Source: Cenococcum geophilum 1.58
Lineage: Eukaryota; Ascomycota; Dothideomycetes; Gloniales; Gloniaceae
Length of the DNA: 64,000 nucleotides
Assembly: GCA_001692895.1 (NCBI GenBank)
Contig: KV748233.1
Span: forward strand, 992,001 to 1,056,000
Direction of reading: 5' to 3'
In this document: positions 59,366 to 64,000 of the stretch, in pieces
Numbering within the stretch: the stretch's first letter is position 1
Layout of the letters: every line of letters starts with the position of its first letter
Notes under the pieces: model-generated
Told to the model about the DNA's origin: nothing
The model's database searches: none
The model's input: only the letters and a program-made list of their open reading frames with translations
Program-made: the position numbers and the translations under genes

Positions 59366-62300
59366 GAAGCGCAGCGCCTATACCACATAAGGTAGAGTAA
59401 GAGGAAGAAAAAATAAAAAATAAAAAAGGGGGGGAAAGGAGAGATTTAAGTTAATATATTAGAGTGCTAAAATAGGTACTCCTGCACGCCGTTATGCTTA
59501 AATACCTTCGCCTATTGTATCTAGGGCGAGTAATAATAAGAACAGTATTAGCGTTTTACGTTAGAAGTTTATACTTAGCTAAAATAGGTCTTTTAGGGAT
59601 AATAAATAGTAAAGCTAGAACGCTTGTAAGGACTACCGGCCTAGTTACTATATTTAGCCGTCCGTGAAACCGTTATCTTAAGCGTATTAAGTAGTACCTT
59701 TCTAAAATAAATATCTGTTATAGAGCTTAGAGTAGAGGCTAAGAGCGGCAACTCTATACTTTAGCTTATTTCTAACCGCATAGCTTATAAAGGCTAATCT
59801 CTTAAAGTAAAAGAAAGGGGCGTTTCTAGGTTAGGGGTTATTTTTAAATAGGTGTTTTATAGCTTAAACTACGCATTTAGGTTGCCCTAAAGCGGCAATT
59901 ATAATTAAGACTTCTTAGTAATTAACGTCCGTTTTACTATACTTTAGATATAATGTTATATAGTCCTCTACCAGCGTTATATTGTTTCTAGTATATTTTA
60001 TAGTAGAGAAGGTATGGCTATCTTTCTAAGCCTTAGTGTAGGTAATCTTGCCTAGATAAAGGAATCCTATAAAGGCCGTGGTAATAGCGGCGTTAAAGTT
60101 AAGATCCTTAACGGATTGGGTATTTAGGGTAACTAATTAGGCGAGGATATCTTTAGTAATTAGCAATCTTTTAGCCGTAATAGAGGGATTTATAGATGTT
60201 GCACTATTTAGGATCCTCTTAATAATAGAATTATTAAAAACGGAGGTATTATAATTAGCGTTAATATAGTGGGATTAAATTGCGGAGACGTAGGCTTTAA
60301 CTATAGTAGGCTTAATACGGCTTATTTCTAGACTAGTATTGCCAAAGATCTATTAGGTAATCTATTCTCCTAAGTAGTAGAGGGGCGCTAGGTACTTTAC
60401 CGCTCCGTAAAGGTTGTAGTAGCCCTCCTAACTCTTAATTACGGGATAGTATAAATCTCTCGTTTTATTAGAGAGGCTGTACTATAATAGTTAGCTAAAG
60501 CATTCTAAGGGGGCTTTTACCTTAATCTAGAAATTAGGTAGGGGGTCTTTAAGAGGGACCAGGTCTCCTATTTTGGCGTTAAATTAAATATAATAAAGAA
60601 GCGTATAATAACGGTAAATTAGAAGTATCCTAATGTGGGTATAGTAATAACACTCTATTATAATTAAAATGAGATAAAGTATTAGCTAGCCTATTTTCTG
60701 TAGAGGAAACCTACTCCGTATAGAGTGTAATATTATAGGCTGCGGCTAGTTAGAGGATCTTACGGAGCGGATAATTACCTAGTCCTTTTACTACCATATT
60801 CTGAAATCCTAAGAGTGCTACTGTATTATCTATATGAATATAGACTAAGCTATACTTCTACTGTATTGCCTAGAGCTAGAATAAGGTTGTAATTACTTAG
60901 ACCTTCCGCTTATTAATTAGGGCAAGGCGGTGTTCTATATTAGGGTAGCAGCTTAAAGAATTATCTTAGGGTAGAGATACTAAATAGGGCGGCTATATTA
61001 TCCCTTAAGAATCCTTAAGAAAGAAGAAGGCCCTATAACTAAGAATCCTAGATATATCTAAGAAGAGATAGAATTATTTTTAATCCGTATTGTTAAAGAA
61101 GAGGATACTATTTAAAAGGGTAAGAGTATCCCTTTACTATAACAAGTCTTGGCGAAGTTTAGCTATTAGCCGTTAGTAAGGATAACTACTTGCCTTTATA
61201 AAAGTGGAGATAAACTCCTAAATAGAGCGGTTATATAAATACCTAAGCCTAATTACCTGGGCGCTCTAAGTGAGTTTACTAGCCAGTTTTTAACTCTAAA
61301 CTAGCGTTAGGGATCTACCACTTAACGCTTTATTAATCTCCTTAATCGTAGTGGCCTATTTTAAAGGAGAAAGACGCAGCTTAGACTTTAGAGTATCTAT
61401 AATATAACCTAGGACTTTAGCCGTAGTGCCTTTAATATTCTTTAATTTGTTTTATAGGATGCCTAATTTATTACTTAATTAGTTATATATACTAAGCAAT
61501 TAAGGGAGGATAGAAGCGTTAGAGAGTATAAAGATAAAGTTATTTAAATAGTGCTTTAAGGCGGCGTTTGGGATATGTTAGATAAGTATCTAGTAGAATT
61601 CCTCCATAAAAAGATTAAATAAAAAAGGTGCAGTTTAAAGGCCGAATAAGAGGCAACGTTTAAAATATACTATACCCTTCTAGGAGAACCCTATAAGGCG
61701 TTAAGCTTTAATAAAAAGTGGGATATTCCAAAAGGCGTCCTTAATATCCCTCTTAATAATTATACAACTATAGCCTACACGTATAACGTATTAGAGAACC
61801 TAATTAACTATTAAATATTATAGTGTGGCAAATGCTATAGGGATTAAGTCGTTAATAGATTAGCTAGATAGTAAGGATAAGTTATAAATACGGCGCCATC
61901 CCCTATCCACTTTAGGTACTAAACCTAGCAGCAAGGATATAATGGGAGACGTTGCTATTATAATCCTACCTATATCTAGATCGGCGCTAATCTTCTCTAA
62001 GATTAGGACCGTATTTACGGCTGTTAAGGCTTAGTTCTTTTAGAAGAGGAGCTTAATTTTTAGGTCTACCCTAATCTAGCATTTAAACTTTAAGATACTA
62101 ATAATGTTACGTTAGAGGTTGCCGGGGTATAGGGATAGATAACACCCCCACGCTTAAATAATTAAGGGGGAGGGAGAGTCCTATAGAGGAGAGGAGGGCA
62201 AAAAGACTAGAAATAATAGTATAATATTCGGCCTACCTATACTATAAGAGTAGAGCACAGTTTCGGCGGAGTATAGGTATAGCTTAATAAAATCCTCTTC

Positions 62301-63047
62301 CTCCTCTTTCTTTTCCTTATTAATACTTTCCTCTAGTAATTACTATTTGCAATTCCTTGCAGTATATGGGCCACCGCACTTGCTATAGGTATATAGGAAC
62401 TTGCAATTCTTACCTAGGTTACACTTCCCTCTATTAAAGCTATGACAAGTCCTTAAGATATTAGTACTTACTTACGTACGTTTTAAGATAGATGCGGATT
62501 TATAAGTACTAGGATTGTAATAGATATCTAGGAAGTTACTAGAGATCTTCTAGTTAGCTAGCTCTAACTAGTTCTTTTAAATAACTATAGAGTGGTGCTC
62601 TAAGGCCATAGTTATTAAGGGAGTAATTTAGTAGGTAGTAAATAGCTAGATAACTTAATTATAGAAGGTAAGTATTTAGGGAATAAAATCTACCAAAAGA
62701 TTCTTATATATAATAATTAAAATTATTATATAGTTAAGGAAGCCCTTTACCCATACTTTAACGGATAGGTAGTCCTTTATTATCCCTTCTTTTAGTCTTA
62801 TAGAAAGGACGCTATTAATAATAAGGATATTATTCTAAGGCTTAGACCAGAGCTAGTGTATCCAGAGGCAAGAGAGGTTATTAGGTAAGAAAGTACCCCA
62901 AAATACCTTAAGTATCTCTTTATTTGGGACGCTAGGGAGGAAGGTATTTAGGATATTAGCTATAGATAGGAGCAACTTACCTAGTTTATTAATTAGGGTT
63001 AAGGATAACACTACCGTAGCTAATCTTACTGTTACTATAGCGAGGCT
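59366..63047 (-). mobile_element. Tyrosine-recombinase retrotransposon (DIRS/Ngaro-like), decayed
   Basis: Minus-strand order: a Gag-like segment with Cys/His fingers (about 62.48-62.33 kb), reverse transcriptase (about 62.05-61.3 kb), RNase H-like segment (about 60.95-60.7 kb) and a tyrosine recombinase (about 60.3-59.65 kb). RT plus a phage-integrase-type recombinase in place of a DDE integrase is diagnostic of DIRS-type elements. No LTRs flank it. Direct repeats lie past the recombinase end at 58.89-59.37 kb. The 5' end is cut by G1 copy D at 63048. RIP stops run throughout. Confidence 0.8.
59500..62500 (-). pseudogene. DIRS-like Gag, RT/RNase H and tyrosine recombinase relics
   Basis: Gag: TCHSFNRGKCNLGKNCKF then YSKCGGPYTARNCK, a finger pair of CxxxxxxxC and CxxCGGPHxxxxC type with His turned to Tyr. 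RT: KRDIKDAFWNIPLF (motif A Asp kept, about 61.74 kb) and HYLNNFIFIL (about 61.54 kb), where the YxDD pair reads Asn-Asn. RNase H: LVYIHIDNTVALLGF (about 60.83 kb). Recombinase: AFIGFLYLGKITYTKA (about 60.05 kb), whose catalytic Arg position reads Tyr (explainable by C-to-T and G-to-A) and where Glu reads Lys; then LYLKYSKTDVNY and APFFYFKRLAFISYAV. The downstream His-x-x-Arg block is not clear. Two or three proteins are normal for these elements. None is intact here. Confidence 0.75.
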
Positions 63048-63783
63048 TATTACGGACGCTTTAAGTACAATGTTATAACTACTTGGAGAAGAGACGGAAG
63101 AAGCTAGTTGGTTAATATAGGCACGGTTTAGGATGGAGCCGATAGAACCATATAACGAGGAATGGTAACCAAGGTCACATAATATAATCTATATAATCTG
63201 TGTAATCTATAAGATCTATAGCAGAGCAGACAGAGCACACGTACATTACGTATAAGAAGGATTTTATAGGAGTACGGTTGTGTATTTAAGGACCCTTAGT
63301 CCCTACCTAGATAGTTCCTTCCTTGTAGTAATTCTTAGAATATAATTAGAGTTAATCTATTAGGCAACTACTCCACTAGTTATTATTACGTTGTTGCTTT
63401 TTTATACTTGCATTTCTATATACCTAGCCCAATAATAAACCCATTGTAGTTCTTGCTATAAGGTTCCGTTATATAATCACTACCTAGTTACAGTATTAAT
63501 ATAAGAAGTTAAGCAATATGCCACTAAAAGCAGCCACTATAATGCCATTGATGGTAACAACTACTTTAGGGATAGGAGGTAATACCAGTATGGCAGATAC
63601 TGACTTATAGCAACCTATAACGGTCGGACAGCTATAGAAAATAGTTAACTAGCTAATAGCTAATAATATAGTGTTAGAAGAAAGACTTAACGGGATAGGA
63701 GTAGTAAAGATTAAGCTACTATTAATTAAGAGATTTATAGGAGAAAGGTTAAAGCTTAAAGGATTCCTTATATAGATGTACTT
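63048..63783 (+). mobile_element. Gypsy family G1, copy D: 5' LTR and start of gag
   Basis: A 426-bp LTR (63048-63473) starting TATTACGGACGC and ending TTCCGTTATA, then the leader and ATG 63519 (MPLKAATIMPLM) of gag. It follows copy B to about 63783 and then changes to unrelated sequence, so the copy is truncated or interrupted. It inserted in the DIRS-like element. Confidence 0.9.
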
Positions 63784-64000
63784 CTATCTAGATATAGCTA
63801 GACCTAGATACCAAAGCGCAACCAAATAGAAAAAGATACGCAATAAGGAAGCTTAAGACAGACAGTTTCCTTAATGCAGTCAAATAACAACTTTAAAACC
63901 TAGAAGAAATCCACCCAATACCAAACGAGCGAGGCTCATTGGCTACCCCCAAGGAAATCGACCGAAGACTAGAAAGGATCCAGGCAGCGATTAAAAATGG
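63784..64000 (+). mobile_element. Unassigned repeat-like coding fragment at the window edge
   Basis: Much less RIP-mutated. The frame after about 63900 reads LEEIHPIPNERGSLATPKEI then DRRLERIQAAIKNG to the end of the window; the style resembles N-terminal ORFs of fungal LINEs, but too little is visible to be sure. Confidence 0.4.

Overview
The window is from a filamentous ascomycete (Pezizomycotina) and looks like an AT-rich, transposon-packed block of a bipartite genome. About 80% is decayed mobile DNA. Reading frames of recognisable retroelement proteins are broken mainly at Gln codons (CAA/CAG to TAA/TAG), catalytic Asp/Glu/Cys/His codons show C-to-T or G-to-A changes, and TpA is enriched. 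This is the pattern of repeat-induced point mutation (RIP), a premeiotic fungal process. Three GC-balanced islands (about 19.1-23.4, 44.8-46.1 and 48.9-52.4 kb) hold the non-repeat DNA.

Layout: 1-1623 Gypsy family G1 fragment; 1624-2855 inverted 3' end of Gypsy family G2; 2856-18075 one G2 copy split by a Copia element (3534-9650), a LINE (10289-12461) and a second, minus-strand LINE (16118-17559); 18076-18850 Copia-type gag debris; 18.9-23.4 island with a TPR pseudogene and a trypsin/V8-like protease gene; 23.4-25.2 plus 34.25-35.18 a third Gypsy (G4) split by a complete G1 element (25207-34247), itself carrying a LINE; 35181-36523 plus 44535-44800 the 5' part of another G2 copy, split by a complete minus-strand G1 element (36524-44534); 44.8-45.4 a broken SNF2-helicase gene; 46113-48912 a Tc1/mariner element containing a 776-bp Harbinger-like element; a 189-bp foldback element; 51406-52232 the four-exon gene for mitochondrial ATP synthase subunit d; 52.4-57.7 a decayed Helitron; 57.8-59.4 tandem and direct repeats; 59.4-63.05 a tyrosine-recombinase (DIRS/Ngaro-like) retroelement on the minus strand; 63048 onward the start of another G1 copy.

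Several insertions can be dated relative to each other because their target-site duplications are visible: 4 bp CTCT for Copia (an empty site is preserved at 44.78 kb), 5 bp for both complete G1 copies, 12-15 bp for three LINEs, TA for mariner and TTA for the Harbinger-like element. LTR pairs are equal in length (217, 422 and 425 bp), and the 193-bp G2 LTR occurs three times.

Only two genes look intact: ATP7 (174 aa, with a GC-AG last intron) and the protease-like protein (358 aa), whose catalytic serine position reads Asp. No tRNA, rRNA, CRISPR array or bacterial-type operon was seen. I found no clearly new system. The most unusual points are the YR retroelement with possible split direct repeats, the serine-less protease beside an NLR-type TPR remnant, the head-to-head G2 arrangement, and a hairpin module shared by Gypsy and Copia 3' ends.
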